Shown: positions 15,615 through 23,190 of the stretch, piece by piece
How the letters are laid out: the number at the start of each line of letters is the position of its first letter
Numbering within the stretch: position 1 is the stretch's first letter
Assembly: GCA_035294855.1 (NCBI GenBank)
Contig: DATGKD010000175.1
Coordinates: 1 to 23,542 of the forward strand
Reading direction: 5' to 3'
Origin: DATGKD01 sp035294855
GTDB taxonomy: Bacteria > Actinomycetota > Acidimicrobiia > Acidimicrobiales > UBA8190
Length of the DNA stretch: 23,542 bases
Translations under genes and position numbers: made by a program
Notes under the pieces: generated by a model
Told to the model about the DNA's origin: nothing
What the model saw: the letters and a program-made list of their open reading frames with translations, nothing else
Databases searched by the model: none

Positions 15615-16154
15615 ATGACCACGCACGTGGCCCTCGTCCGGGGGATCAACGTCGGGGGGCGGGCCCTGGTGTCGATGGCGGCGCTCCGGGAGCTGTTCGT
15701 CGAGGCGGGCTGCTCCGAGGTGCGCACCTACATCCAGAGCGGCAATGTGGTGTTCACGGGCCGACCGCCGGCGCGCTCGGTGGCGAACAAGGTCGCGGCG
15801 CGCTTGCACGACGATCACCGACTCGACGTCACGGTCATTCTGCGCAGCGGCAGACAGCTGGACGCCGTCGTGGCGAAGAACCCATGGGGCGGCCGTGCCC
15901 GGGACCTCACCAAGCTCCACGTGACGTTCCTCGCCACGCCCCCCGACAAGGCGCGGGTGAGCGCCACGACCGACAAGACGTTCTCGCCCGACGAATTCCG
16001 CATCGCCGGTTCCGAGGTCTACGTGTACTGCCCGGGCGGCTACGGCCGGACGAAGATCAACAACACCTTCTTCGAGCGGTCACTCGGTGTCCCGGCCACC
16101 ACCCGCAACTGGAACACGGTCACGACGCTGGCGCGCATGGCGGCCGGGGGCTGA
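15615..16154 (+). CDS. DUF1697 family protein
   Basis: This is a cytosolic protein of about 179 aa with the DUF1697 layout: HVALVRGINVGG at the N-terminus, LRELFVEAGCSEVRTYIQSGNVVF next, and YVYCPGGYGRTKINNTFFER near the end. The biochemical function of the family is not established. ATG 15615 is preferred; a GTG two codons upstream (15609) is possible, and no strong Shine-Dalgarno sequence is seen. The gene sits 57 bases after the tRNA-Leu gene. Its last 75 bases overlap the 3' end of the convergent TetR gene. Confidence 0.88.
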   Translation: MTTHVALVRGINVGGRALVSMAALRELFVEAGCSEVRTYIQSGNVVFTGRPPARSVANKVAARLHDDHRLDVTVILRSGRQLDAVVAKNPWGGRARDLTKLHVTFLATPPDKARVSATTDKTFSPDEFRIAGSEVYVYCPGGYGRTKINNTFFERSLGVPATTRNWNTVTTLARMAAGG

Positions 16155-16778
16155 CGCCGGCGGCGCAGACCGCAGACCGTCGCAGACGATCGCCACCATC
16201 CGCTCGCCCGAGCACTCGCTCACCTCCCCCGCGGACATGCACGCACCCATGACGAGAGCGAACACGTCCGCCGTGGCGACGTCCGACCGCACCTGACCAG
16301 CTTGCTGGGCGCGCTGCAGCAGTTCGCCGGCGACGCGCTCGAACTCGACCTTCAACGGGGACGTGGTCGCTTTGAGGTTGATCCCCGCCCCGGAGAGTGC
16401 GTCGATCAAGGCCCGTTTGGCCGACGCCTCCTCGGCCAGCATGCCGAGGAACGCGAAGAAGGCACGTCCGGGTTGATCGCTGTCCAAGAGCACACGCCCC
16501 TCTTCGGTGAGGCGTTCGATGTGCTGGCGGATGACCGCCTCGAAGAGGGTCTCTTTCGTCGGGAAGTGGCGGTACAGGGTGCCGACCCCCACTCCGGCGC
16601 GCCGGGCGACTTCGTCGATGGGCACGCCCACGCCGTGTTCGGAGAAGACCGCCTGGGCTGCTTCGAGGATCTGCGCGCGGTTGCGTCGGGCGTCGGCCCG
16701 CATCGGGGCGGGGCCGTCCTCCCCGTCCTCCGCCGGCACGCCGGCGGATCCGCCCGCGTCCTGTGACGCCGAGCCCAT
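16080..16778 (-). CDS. TetR/AcrR family transcriptional regulator
   Basis: The product is about 232 aa. After a ~25-residue polar leader, residues ~30-75 form a TetR helix-turn-helix: RAQILEAAQAVFSEHG, then VARRAGVGVGTLYRHFPTKETLF. The C-terminal region is the variable ligand and dimer domain. Start ATG 16778 has GGGAGGAG five bases upstream. The gene is divergent from a DHA2 exporter gene, and a palindrome in that gene's promoter is the likely operator, so it probably represses the exporter until an inducing compound binds. The C-terminus is basic (GRHARQRRDRVPVAGGGRD) and encoded across the convergent DUF1697 gene, so it may be a read-on tail without function. Confidence 0.9.
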   Translation of the reverse strand: MGSASQDAGGSAGVPAEDGEDGPAPMRADARRNRAQILEAAQAVFSEHGVGVPIDEVARRAGVGVGTLYRHFPTKETLFEAVIRQHIERLTEEGRVLLDSDQPGRAFFAFLGMLAEEASAKRALIDALSGAGINLKATTSPLKVEFERVAGELLQRAQQAGQVRSDVATADVFALVMGACMSAGEVSECSGERMVAIVCDGLRSAPPASAPGRHARQRRDRVPVAGGGRDTE

Positions 16779-16799
16779 GCGAACTCCTCCCGTTGCCCG

Positions 16800-16829
16800 T
16801 TGACAAACGGAACCATCGTTCCGTATAGT
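16800..16829 (+). promoter_or_regulatory. Sigma-70-type promoter of the MFS exporter gene
   Basis: A perfect -35 box TTGACA (16800-16805) and the -10 box TATAGT (16824-16829) are separated by 18 bases. Transcription would begin near 16836, about 60 bases before ATG 16895. Such a close match to consensus stands out in this GC-rich window. Confidence 0.8.
16807..16824. promoter_or_regulatory. Palindromic operator for the TetR regulator
   Basis: ACGGAAC and GTTCCGT are perfect 7-base inverted arms around the 4-base centre CATC, filling the -35/-10 spacer of the exporter promoter. A further half-site CGGAAC lies at 16839-16844, just past the expected transcription start. Binding here would block RNA polymerase, as with other TetR-controlled efflux genes. 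Confidence 0.75.
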
Positions 16830-16894
16830 CCAGAGTACCGGAACGACCCCTCCGATTATAGCCACCAGTCGCCCGTCGCACCAGGGAGTTTCCC

Positions 16895-18391
16895 ATGACA
16901 GCCACCCTCGACCTCGACCGACCGGACCGCCCGGTCCCGATCGACAGCCCCGACCCCCGTCGCTTCAAGGCCCTGGCCGTCATCGCCATCGCCCAGCTGA
17001 TGATCGTGCTGGACGCCACTGTGGTGACGATCGCCCTCCCCTCGGCCCAGCGGGCGCTGCACATCTCGCTCGTCAACCGCCAGTGGGTGATGACCGCCTA
17101 CACGCTGGCCTTCGGCGGGCTGCTCCTCCTCGGAGGGCGCATCGCCGACTACCTGGGCCGCAAGCGTGTGTTCGTGGCCAGCCTGCTCGGCTTCGCCGGC
17201 GCGTCGGCGCTCGGCGGCCTGGCTCAGAACCCGGCCATGCTGTTCGGCGCCCGCGCCCTGCAGGGAGCGATGGCCGCCGCCATGGCCCCCGCGGCCCTGT
17301 CGCTCATCACGACCACCTTCACCGAGTCACGCGAGCGTGCCCGGGCGTTCGGTGTGTACGGCGCCATCGCGGGCGGAGGCGCGGCCATCGGACTGCTGCT
17401 CGGCGGCCTCCTCACCCAGTACGTCTCGTGGCGCTGGACGCTCCTCGTCAACGCCCCCATCGCGGCGCTCGCCGCGGTCCTCGCCACCCGGCTGGTGCGG
17501 GAGAGCCGGGCCCGGGGGCGCACGAGCTACGACGTGCCCGGCGCGTTCACGGCGACCGCGGGCCTGCTCGCCCTGGTCTACGGGTTCACCCGCGCCGAGG
17601 CCGTCGGGTGGACGGCACCTGCGACGCTGAGCCTTATCGCGGTGGGCGTGGCGCTGTTGGCCAGCTTCGTCTTCATCGAGACGAGGACCCGTCACCCGCT
17701 CTTGCCGTTGCGCGTGGTCCTCGACCGCAACCGGGGCGGCAGTTACCTGGCATCGTTGTTGGTCGGGATCTCGCTCTTCGCGATGTTCCTGTTCCTCACC
17801 TTCTACTTCCAGGGCACCCTGCACTACTCGGCGATCCGCAGCGGCTTCGCGTTCCTGCCGTTCTCGATGGGCATCATCGTGGGCGCCACCGTGTCGAGCC
17901 GCATCCTCCCCCGCTCCGGCCCACGGCCCCTCATGACCGTGGGGTTCGCGTTGGCCACCGTGGGCCTGGCGATCTTCACCCAGGTCGGCGCGCACACCGG
18001 CTACCTCCTTCACGTCATGCCGGCCGAATTCGTGGTGAGCATCGGCATGGGAACCGCGTTCGTGCCGCTCAGCAGCACCGCCCTCGTGGGCGTGGACGCC
18101 GCCGACGCGGGGGTGGCGAGTGCGCTCGTCAACACGACGCAGCAGATCGGCGGCTCGCTGGGCGTGGCGCTGTTGAACACGATCGCCGCCTCGGCCACGA
18201 CGAGCTACCTGCTCGGCCACGGCACGAGCCCCGCCGTCCAGGTGAACGCCCTCGTCCACGGGTACACCACGGCCTTCACGGTGAGCGCCGTCCTGCTCGC
18301 GGCGGCCGCCGTCGTGTCGGTCCTCGTCCTGCGGGCCTCGCGCCACGACGTCGTCAGCCAGCCCGAGGAGCTCCCCGCGCAGGCGGCGTGA
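16895..18391 (+). CDS. DHA2-type (14-helix) MFS drug/proton antiporter
   Basis: This is a 498-aa inner-membrane transporter of the EmrB/QacA kind, predicted to have 14 helices. Helix 1 has QLMIVLDATVVTIALPS, the DHA2 motif. The helix 2-3 loop GGRIADYLGRKRVF is motif A, and GLLLGGLLTQYVSWRWTLLVNAP includes a motif C-like region and the conserved WRW-NAP. The family exports hydrophobic or cationic drugs in exchange for protons; the substrate here is unknown. AGGGAG lies six bases before ATG 16895. Transcription should start at the TTGACA/TATAGT promoter under control of the divergent TetR repressor. Confidence 0.93.
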   Translation: MTATLDLDRPDRPVPIDSPDPRRFKALAVIAIAQLMIVLDATVVTIALPSAQRALHISLVNRQWVMTAYTLAFGGLLLLGGRIADYLGRKRVFVASLLGFAGASALGGLAQNPAMLFGARALQGAMAAAMAPAALSLITTTFTESRERARAFGVYGAIAGGGAAIGLLLGGLLTQYVSWRWTLLVNAPIAALAAVLATRLVRESRARGRTSYDVPGAFTATAGLLALVYGFTRAEAVGWTAPATLSLIAVGVALLASFVFIETRTRHPLLPLRVVLDRNRGGSYLASLLVGISLFAMFLFLTFYFQGTLHYSAIRSGFAFLPFSMGIIVGATVSSRILPRSGPRPLMTVGFALATVGLAIFTQVGAHTGYLLHVMPAEFVVSIGMGTAFVPLSSTALVGVDAADAGVASALVNTTQQIGGSLGVALLNTIAASATTSYLLGHGTSPAVQVNALVHGYTTAFTVSAVLLAAAAVVSVLVLRASRHDVVSQPEELPAQAA

Positions 18392-18434
18392 GCCACCGTC
18401 GGCAGCTCGGCGTGGCGGGGGGCAGGATGGCGAC

Positions 18435-18806
18435 ATGATCGACCACGTTGCCATCCAGTGTGCGGACGTCGCGAGGAGCGCGTCCTTCTACGACACCGTG
18501 CTCGCCGCGATCGGTGGGGCCCGCATCATGGACTTCGGCGAGGTGGTGGGCTTCGGCGTGCCCCCCATGCCGGATTTCTGGATCGGGCCGCAGACGACAG
18601 GCGAGGGGTTTCGGGAGGCGCATCTGGCGTTCACCGCTCCGGACCGCCGGGCGGTCCACGCCTTCTTCGATGCCGCGGTGGGCTCAGGGGCGGAGGTGCT
18701 CCACGAGCCCCGGGTGTTCCCCGAGTACCACCCGAACTATTACGGGGCCTTTGTCCGCGATCCTGACGGCAACAACGTCGAGGCGGTGTGCCACGGCCCC
18801 GAGTGA
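18435..18806 (+). CDS. VOC (glyoxalase/dioxygenase fold) family protein
   Basis: This is a 123-aa single-domain vicinal-oxygen-chelate protein with two beta-alpha-beta-beta-beta units. The probable metal ligands are His4 (MIDHVA), His63 (EAHLAF) and Glu116 (NNVEAV). The end, FVRDPDGNNVEAVCH, is the standard C-terminal signature. Members include glyoxalases, extradiol dioxygenases and resistance proteins, so the reaction cannot be assigned. It lies 43 bases after the MFS gene on the same strand and could be co-transcribed with it. The stop codon sits in the loop of a strong hairpin. Confidence 0.88.
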   Translation: MIDHVAIQCADVARSASFYDTVLAAIGGARIMDFGEVVGFGVPPMPDFWIGPQTTGEGFREAHLAFTAPDRRAVHAFFDAAVGSGAEVLHEPRVFPEYHPNYYGAFVRDPDGNNVEAVCHGPE

Positions 18807-18815
18807 CCTCGGGGC
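18796..18815. terminator. Hairpin spanning the VOC stop codon, possible bidirectional terminator
   Basis: GCCCCGAG (18796-18803) and CTCGGGGC (18808-18815) form a perfect 8-bp stem with loop TGAC, whose first three bases are the VOC stop codon. It lies 15 bases from the stop codon of the convergent hemerythrin gene. There is no T run, as is common for terminators in GC-rich actinobacteria. Confidence 0.55.
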
Positions 18816-18829
18816 TCGTCACCGCTGAA

Positions 18830-19399
18830 TCAGGAGGCGATGTTGCGCGCCTCGTCGATCATCTTCTTCCCCACGTCCCGCGCCTTGTCGACCGCCCCGG
18901 CGACAGCACCCGCGAGCACATTGCCCGGTGGCGTGTCCGGGCTGCGCGGATGGGGATGCGTCGGCGCCACCTTCTTCGTCTGCGCCATACGCTCGCCGAG
19001 CTCGCTGAGGCGGCGGCGGCCCAACCCGGCCCGTACGACGGGGAAGAGCTCGCGCTCCTCCTCGGCGGCGTGGTAGCGGACGTTCTCGATGAGGACCCGC
19101 ACCTTGGAGCCGAAACGCTCGTTGTCGGGGCTGAGCCCGTCGAGCTCCGCGCACAGCCACTTGACGACGTGGTGCTCCTCCAGGCTGTCGAGCACGAATT
19201 CGGCCGCTCCGGGGAGCTCCGCTCGAACGACGGGGTAGAAGTCCTGCTCTTCGACGGCGGCGTGCAGGGACAGCTCCCGCACCATCCGGGCGACAAGGTC
19301 GGCCTTCCTGCTGTTGGCTCGCTCCCCCAAGCGGAGGAACTCCTTGAACAGCCGCTCGACTTCTCGATGGTCGGCCTTGAGCACAGCGATCGCGTCCAC
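18830..19399 (-). CDS. Hemerythrin HHE-domain protein
   Basis: The product (about 189 aa) is a four-helix bundle expected to bind a di-iron centre. Ligand motifs appear in order: KADHREVERLF (His11), SLHAAVEEQDFYP, EEHHVVKWL and YHAAEEERELFP, i.e. repeated His-x3-Glu pairs. The last ~50 residues are a Pro/His-rich linker and an Ala/Gly/Lys amphipathic tail of unknown role. GTG 19399 is chosen because GAGGTGA, a 7-base match to the anti-Shine-Dalgarno sequence, lies five bases upstream. GTG 19408 overlaps that site. Roles in the family include oxygen or nitric oxide sensing and iron handling; no partner gene indicates which applies. The gene converges with the VOC gene. Confidence 0.9.
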   Translation of the reverse strand: MDAIAVLKADHREVERLFKEFLRLGERANSRKADLVARMVRELSLHAAVEEQDFYPVVRAELPGAAEFVLDSLEEHHVVKWLCAELDGLSPDNERFGSKVRVLIENVRYHAAEEERELFPVVRAGLGRRRLSELGERMAQTKKVAPTHPHPRSPDTPPGNVLAGAVAGAVDKARDVGKKMIDEARNIAS

Positions 19400-19477
19400 A
19401 ATCCTCACCTCGGTATCCCCGCGGGTTCTTTCGGGTCCACCTACCGCGACCTCGCAAGACTCAAACGTCGAGGGGCG

Positions 19478-20233
19478 TCAGCTTCCGCCGTCCACCGCGA
19501 TGACCTGGCCCGTCACGTAGCCGGCCGCGTCCGAGCACAAGAACGCGACGACAGCCGCCACGTCCTCCGGCCGGCACACCCGGCCGAACGGTGCCCGGGA
19601 ATCCATCTGGGAGATGTCCTCCACGCCCATCGCCTTCACCAGGCGGCGACCCATTTCGGTGACCACAAGCCCGGGCGCCACGACGTTGACGTGGATGTCG
19701 TGGCGTCGCTCCTCCTTGGCGAGGGTCAGGGCGAGCGCCTCGAGCGCCGCCTTCGCCATGTTGTAGGGAGCTCCGTTGGCGGCGAGCATCCGGGCGGCCA
19801 CGCTGGAGACGAACACGATGTCGCCGCGGGGTCTCGTCCGCATCGACGGCAGCACGAGCCGGGCGATGTGGTGCGCCCCGATGGCGTGCACCCCGAGGAG
19901 GCGTGTCACCTCCTCGGGGTCGGTGTCCGCCACCGTGTGGCCCCGGCTGGCGATGCCAGCCGAATGGACGAAGGTGTCGACCGGGCCGAGCTCGCCGAGG
20001 ACGGCGTCGACCATGGCGCGGTCGTCGTCGGCGGATTCGACCGATGCCCGCCACGCAAGGGCACGCCGACCGAGTGACTCGATCTCGCGCGCGGTGTCGG
20101 CCGCCGCGTCGGCGTCGCGGCGGTAGTTGACGCAGACGTCGTAGCCCTGGGCGGCGAGCGCCAGCGCGCACGCCCGTCCGATGCCTCTTCCTCCGCCCGT
20201 GACGAGCGCCACCCGCCGCAGGGCGTCCTCCAT
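19478..20233 (-). CDS. SDR family oxidoreductase (3-ketoacyl reductase-like)
   Basis: The product (251 aa from ATG 20233) is a classical SDR. VTGGGRGIG binds NAD(P), HSAG replaces the usual NNAG, and the catalytic Ser (FVSSVAA) and Tyr-x3-Lys (PYNMAK) are present. The C-terminus GYVTGQVIAVDGGS is the standard FabG-like ending. It starts 8 bases after the stop codon of the DUF35 gene, so the two are very likely one operon. That pairing hints at acyl-CoA or lipid metabolism, but the substrate is unknown. Confidence 0.92.
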   Translation of the reverse strand: MEDALRRVALVTGGGRGIGRACALALAAQGYDVCVNYRRDADAAADTAREIESLGRRALAWRASVESADDDRAMVDAVLGELGPVDTFVHSAGIASRGHTVADTDPEEVTRLLGVHAIGAHHIARLVLPSMRTRPRGDIVFVSSVAARMLAANGAPYNMAKAALEALALTLAKEERRHDIHVNVVAPGLVVTEMGRRLVKAMGVEDISQMDSRAPFGRVCRPEDVAAVVAFLCSDAAGYVTGQVIAVDGGS

Positions 20234-20241
20234 GGCGGTTC

Positions 20242-20649
20242 TCAGCTCGCCGGGCGGAAGACCGGAAGGTGGAAACCCTCGCCGGTGTCGGCGAACGTGA
20301 CCTCGAGGGCCATCCCCACTCGCACGGCGTCGAGGTCGCAGTCGACCACGTTGGTCTCCATGCGCGGGCCCTCGGCGAGGTCGACCACGGCGGCGACATA
20401 GGGGACGCGCTCGCTGAACGGAGGTAGGTCGTTCTGGTGCACCACGGAGTAGGTGTACAAGGTGGCGGCGCCGCTCGCCTCCTCCCACGACACGGCATCG
20501 CTGCCGCACAAGGGGCAGAACGGTCGAGGGTAGAAGTGCGCCTCGCCGCACGTCGCGCAGCGCCTGATCAGAAGCCGGCCTTCAGCCGCGGCGTCCCACC
20601 ACTTCTGCGTGAACTCGTCGGGGGTGGGCAGGTCGTACCGGGTCGTCAT
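20242..20649 (-). CDS. DUF35 Zn-ribbon/OB-fold protein
   Basis: This is a 135-aa cytosolic protein. An N-terminal helical hook (DEFTQKWWDAAAEGRLLIRRC) leads into a rubredoxin-like zinc ribbon with CATCGE and CPLCGS pairs, followed by an OB-fold domain (about 60-130; YTYSVVHQ, PYVAAVVDLAEG). Members usually partner thiolases or bind acyl-CoA in lipid and steroid metabolism. No thiolase lies next to it here, so its partner may be elsewhere or just the SDR that follows after 8 bases. The start ATG 20649 has no strong Shine-Dalgarno sequence. The gene is divergent from the SDR gene at 20848. Confidence 0.9.
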   Translation of the reverse strand: MTTRYDLPTPDEFTQKWWDAAAEGRLLIRRCATCGEAHFYPRPFCPLCGSDAVSWEEASGAATLYTYSVVHQNDLPPFSERVPYVAAVVDLAEGPRMETNVVDCDLDAVRVGMALEVTFADTGEGFHLPVFRPAS

Positions 20650-20847
20650 CGCCGTCGTCGCTCGTTCGGAGGAGAGTCTGCCGCATCGTCAGGTGATGGC
20701 CCGCAACGCCCGACCGTCGGGCCGGGGCCGTGTTGACCCTGGCGCGGGCCATCGGCCATGCTGCCCAGGTTCGGCACACGGCGTCAACGTGACGCGCACG
20801 GTGGGGATCCGCCCGCCGAAACGGGGTTGTGAGCCAGGAGGACACCG
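20650..20847. other. Divergent intergenic region
   Basis: These 198 bases separate the DUF35/SDR operon from the plus-strand SDR and should contain promoters for both. No convincing -35/-10 pair is visible. One clean palindrome (20708-20722) is described separately, and AGGAGG precedes the plus-strand start. Confidence 0.5.
20708..20722. promoter_or_regulatory. 15-bp palindrome, candidate operator
   Basis: GCCCGAC and GTCGGGC are perfect 7-base inverted arms around one central C. The site lies between two divergent lipid-metabolism-like units, a usual place for a shared operator. No regulator gene is adjacent, and a chance palindrome in GC-rich DNA is possible. Confidence 0.4.
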
Positions 20848-21753
20848 ATGGGCATGCTCGACGGCAAGACCGCCATCGTCACCGGGGCCGGCCGAGGCAT
20901 CGGCCGCGAAGAAGCCCTCCTGCTCGCGTCCGAGGGCGCCAAGGTGATCGTCAACGACGTGGGGGCTTCGCGCTCCGGTGAAGGTGCCGACGCCAGCCCC
21001 GCGGAGCAGACGGTGAACGACATCACCGCCGCCGGGGGCGAGGCCGCGCTCAACGCGGACGACGTCAGCTCCTGGGCGGGGGCCGAGCGTTTGGTGAAGC
21101 AAGCCGTCGACAGCTGGGGCCGCCTCGACATCCTCGTCAACAACGCCGGCATCCTCCGCGACAAGATGTCGTTCAACATGGACGAGTCCGACTGGGACGA
21201 CGTGATCCGCGTCCACCTGAAGGGCCACTTCGCCATGTCCCACTTCGCGGCGCGCCACTGGCGTGACCGGTCGAAGTCAGGAGAGGACGTCTCGGGCCGG
21301 ATCATCAACACCGCGTCCGAAGCAGGACTGTTGGGCAACGCCGGCCAAGCGAACTACGGGGCGGCCAAGGCCGGCATCGCGGCCATGACCATCATCCTCG
21401 GCCGTGAGCTCGAACGGTACGGCGTGACGGTCAACGCCATCTCCCCCCGGGCGCGCACGCGCATGACCGAGGACCTCTTCGGCGACATGGCCAAGGCCGA
21501 GGAGGGCAAGTTCGACATCTTCGGCCCCGAGAACGTCGCCCCGCTCGTGGTGTTCCTCGCCTCCGACCAGGCGTCGGACATCAACGGCCAGAACTTCGTC
21601 GTCTACGGCGGTTCGGTGTGGGTGATGGAGGGGTGGACGCCGGCGGGTCAGCTGAAGCGCGACAGCCGGTGGACGCCCAAGGAGCTCGCCGACAACAAGT
21701 CGACGCTGTTCGCCACTCGCTCCCCCGGGCTGCCGCCGTTCACGTTCAACTGA
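20848..21753 (+). CDS. SDR family oxidoreductase, (3R)-hydroxyacyl-CoA dehydrogenase-like
   Basis: The product (301 aa) has AGGAGG six bases before ATG 20848. It begins LDGKTAIVTGAGRGIG, then has VNDVGASRSGEG, NNAGILRD and catalytic NTASEAG with NYGAAK. The long beta2 loop, NNAGILRD and the GNAGQANYGAAK region resemble the dehydrogenase part of peroxisomal multifunctional enzyme 2 (HSD17B4-like) and its actinobacterial single-domain relatives. The C-terminal ~50 residues extend past a classical SDR (GWTPAGQLKR...FTFN). It may oxidise 3-hydroxyacyl-CoA in fatty acid or sterol side-chain breakdown. This is a family-based inference; no hydratase gene is adjacent. Confidence 0.88.
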   Translation: MGMLDGKTAIVTGAGRGIGREEALLLASEGAKVIVNDVGASRSGEGADASPAEQTVNDITAAGGEAALNADDVSSWAGAERLVKQAVDSWGRLDILVNNAGILRDKMSFNMDESDWDDVIRVHLKGHFAMSHFAARHWRDRSKSGEDVSGRIINTASEAGLLGNAGQANYGAAKAGIAAMTIILGRELERYGVTVNAISPRARTRMTEDLFGDMAKAEEGKFDIFGPENVAPLVVFLASDQASDINGQNFVVYGGSVWVMEGWTPAGQLKRDSRWTPKELADNKSTLFATRSPGLPPFTFN

Positions 21754-21777
21754 TCTGGGCGGCTCCTGCCTCAGATC
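21752..21777. terminator. Hairpin covering both convergent stop codons
   Basis: GATCTGGGC (21752-21760) pairs with GCC-T-CAGATC (21768-21777) through a 9-bp stem with one bulged T and a 7-base loop. The stem contains most of the SDR stop codon on one side and the methyltransferase stop codon on the other. It fits a compact bidirectional terminator; a T run is lacking. Confidence 0.55.
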
Positions 21778-23114
21778 GGATCGAGGGCGATCTCCACGGG
21801 CCGCCCGTGCACCTCGGCGAACCAGATGATCCCCTCGGCGACGAGGTCGAGCTCGAGTCGCACGGGATGGTCCCCCGACCCCGGCACGGCCACCTCCGTC
21901 GTGAACGCCACGTCCACGCTGCCACCGGGCACGAGCCCGTCCCCGGGGAGCGCGACGCGCCCGTGATCCGCGGCGGGGTGTGCGTCGCGTCGAACGCGCA
22001 GTCCGAGCAACACGGCGCCGAGGCCCGCCGACGACGCCAGCCACCGGTTGCGTCCGACGTTGCGGATCGAACACCTCCCCCGCACCGTCACCGCGTCCGC
22101 TTCTCGGTCGATCTCGACGCCTGACACGGCGAGCTCGGCCGCTAGGCCCGTCACCTCGCGGCTGTCGGTGATCTCCTCGCCGGCGCGATGCAGCAGGAAC
22201 ATGCGGCGATTCCGCAACACCGCGCGCACGTGGTCGAGGTAGCCGAAGGCCGCCCGGGCCCGCTCCAGGCTGCCCAGGTCGGTTGCAACCCGGCGCAACC
22301 TGCGCAGACGCGCCCCGGTCTTGGCGAGCGCCGGGACCACCGGCGTCCAGCCCCGTGCGGCGTCGACGCGGTTCGGTCCTCGGTCGGCCACCAGGTCCGC
22401 AAAGGAGTCCAGCGGCACCCATTGCGGCGCGGGTGTGAACACCCCAACCGACACGCGGTCGAACCCGGCCGCTGACGCGCGCCGCCACACGTCCTCGAGC
22501 ACGAGGTCGAACTCGGGGACGCCGTAGCGGCGCATTTCGTGCTGGGACTGCGCGTCGCTCGAGTGGTAGGGGCCCGGCTCGGAGAATCCGGCGATACCCC
22601 CGGGGCGCAGGACGCGTCCCATTTCGGCGACCACCTCGTCGGGATTGGGCACGTGGTGCAGCGCGTCGAAGCACAGGATGCGGTCGACGCTGGCGTCCTC
22701 GAGCGCCATGCGCCTGCCGTCGAACAACGAGAACGACGGCGCGGGCCGGTCGCCGAACACGGGCTGTTGCTCGAAGCGCCGCCGACCGAGTTCGAGCATG
22801 GCAGCCGAGACGTCCATCGCCACGACCCGGCAGCCGAGCTGAGTGAGGAAGTGCGACGTCCAGCAGCTGCCCGCGCCGAAGTCGAGGACGGTCATGCCGG
22901 GCAGCGGGGCGAGGCCGCCCAGGAGCATCCCGAAGCAGGCGAGGACGTCAGGCGCCTCGCGCAACGTCGAGCACGGCTTGGCGAGCAGCGCGGTGGGATC
23001 CTCCATGGACCGCACGAGCTCGTCGGCGCGCGCCGCCAGGTCCTCCACCGTGGACGCCGCGGCGAGCGCGCGAGCGTCGATCAACTCGTCCGGATTGAGA
23101 CCGGTGCTCGCCAC
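21771..23114 (-). CDS. Class I methyltransferase fused to a C-terminal beta-sandwich-like domain
   Basis: The product is 447 aa. Motif I is VLDFGAGSC (76-84), the SAM-ribose acidic residue is in VVAMDVS, and FDALHHVPNPDEVVAEMGRVLRPGG follows, as in small-molecule or sugar methyltransferases. Residues ~330-447 form a separate beta-rich domain with CSIRNVGRNRW, VLLGLRV, ALPGDGLVPGGSVDV and LDLVAEGIIWF. I recognise the NxGxxxW...LPxDxxPG...LVxEGxxWF pattern from proteins of polysaccharide clusters. Its target may thus be a surface glycan, although it lies 7 kb from wzm. The GTG 23114 start has no clear Shine-Dalgarno sequence. It converges with the SDR at 20848 and is divergent from the partial SDR. 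Confidence 0.85.
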   Translation of the reverse strand: MASTGLNPDELIDARALAAASTVEDLAARADELVRSMEDPTALLAKPCSTLREAPDVLACFGMLLGGLAPLPGMTVLDFGAGSCWTSHFLTQLGCRVVAMDVSAAMLELGRRRFEQQPVFGDRPAPSFSLFDGRRMALEDASVDRILCFDALHHVPNPDEVVAEMGRVLRPGGIAGFSEPGPYHSSDAQSQHEMRRYGVPEFDLVLEDVWRRASAAGFDRVSVGVFTPAPQWVPLDSFADLVADRGPNRVDAARGWTPVVPALAKTGARLRRLRRVATDLGSLERARAAFGYLDHVRAVLRNRRMFLLHRAGEEITDSREVTGLAAELAVSGVEIDREADAVTVRGRCSIRNVGRNRWLASSAGLGAVLLGLRVRRDAHPAADHGRVALPGDGLVPGGSVDVAFTTEVAVPGSGDHPVRLELDLVAEGIIWFAEVHGRPVEIALDPI

Positions 23115-23190
23115 GCACGCGCATGGTAGCCGTCGGCCTCACCACCACCCGGGCCGCCGATCCCGGCCTTCGTGACTACGGTGGCCGCTC

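Noticed and set aside
16120..17076. Minus-strand frame overlapping TetR and the MFS start
   Set aside because: It crosses the strong exporter promoter and reads as Arg-rich noise. The other frame has the helix-turn-helix.
20728..20765. TTGACC-containing stretch as a promoter for the SDR at 20848
   Set aside because: No acceptable -10 box lies at 16-18 bases from it.
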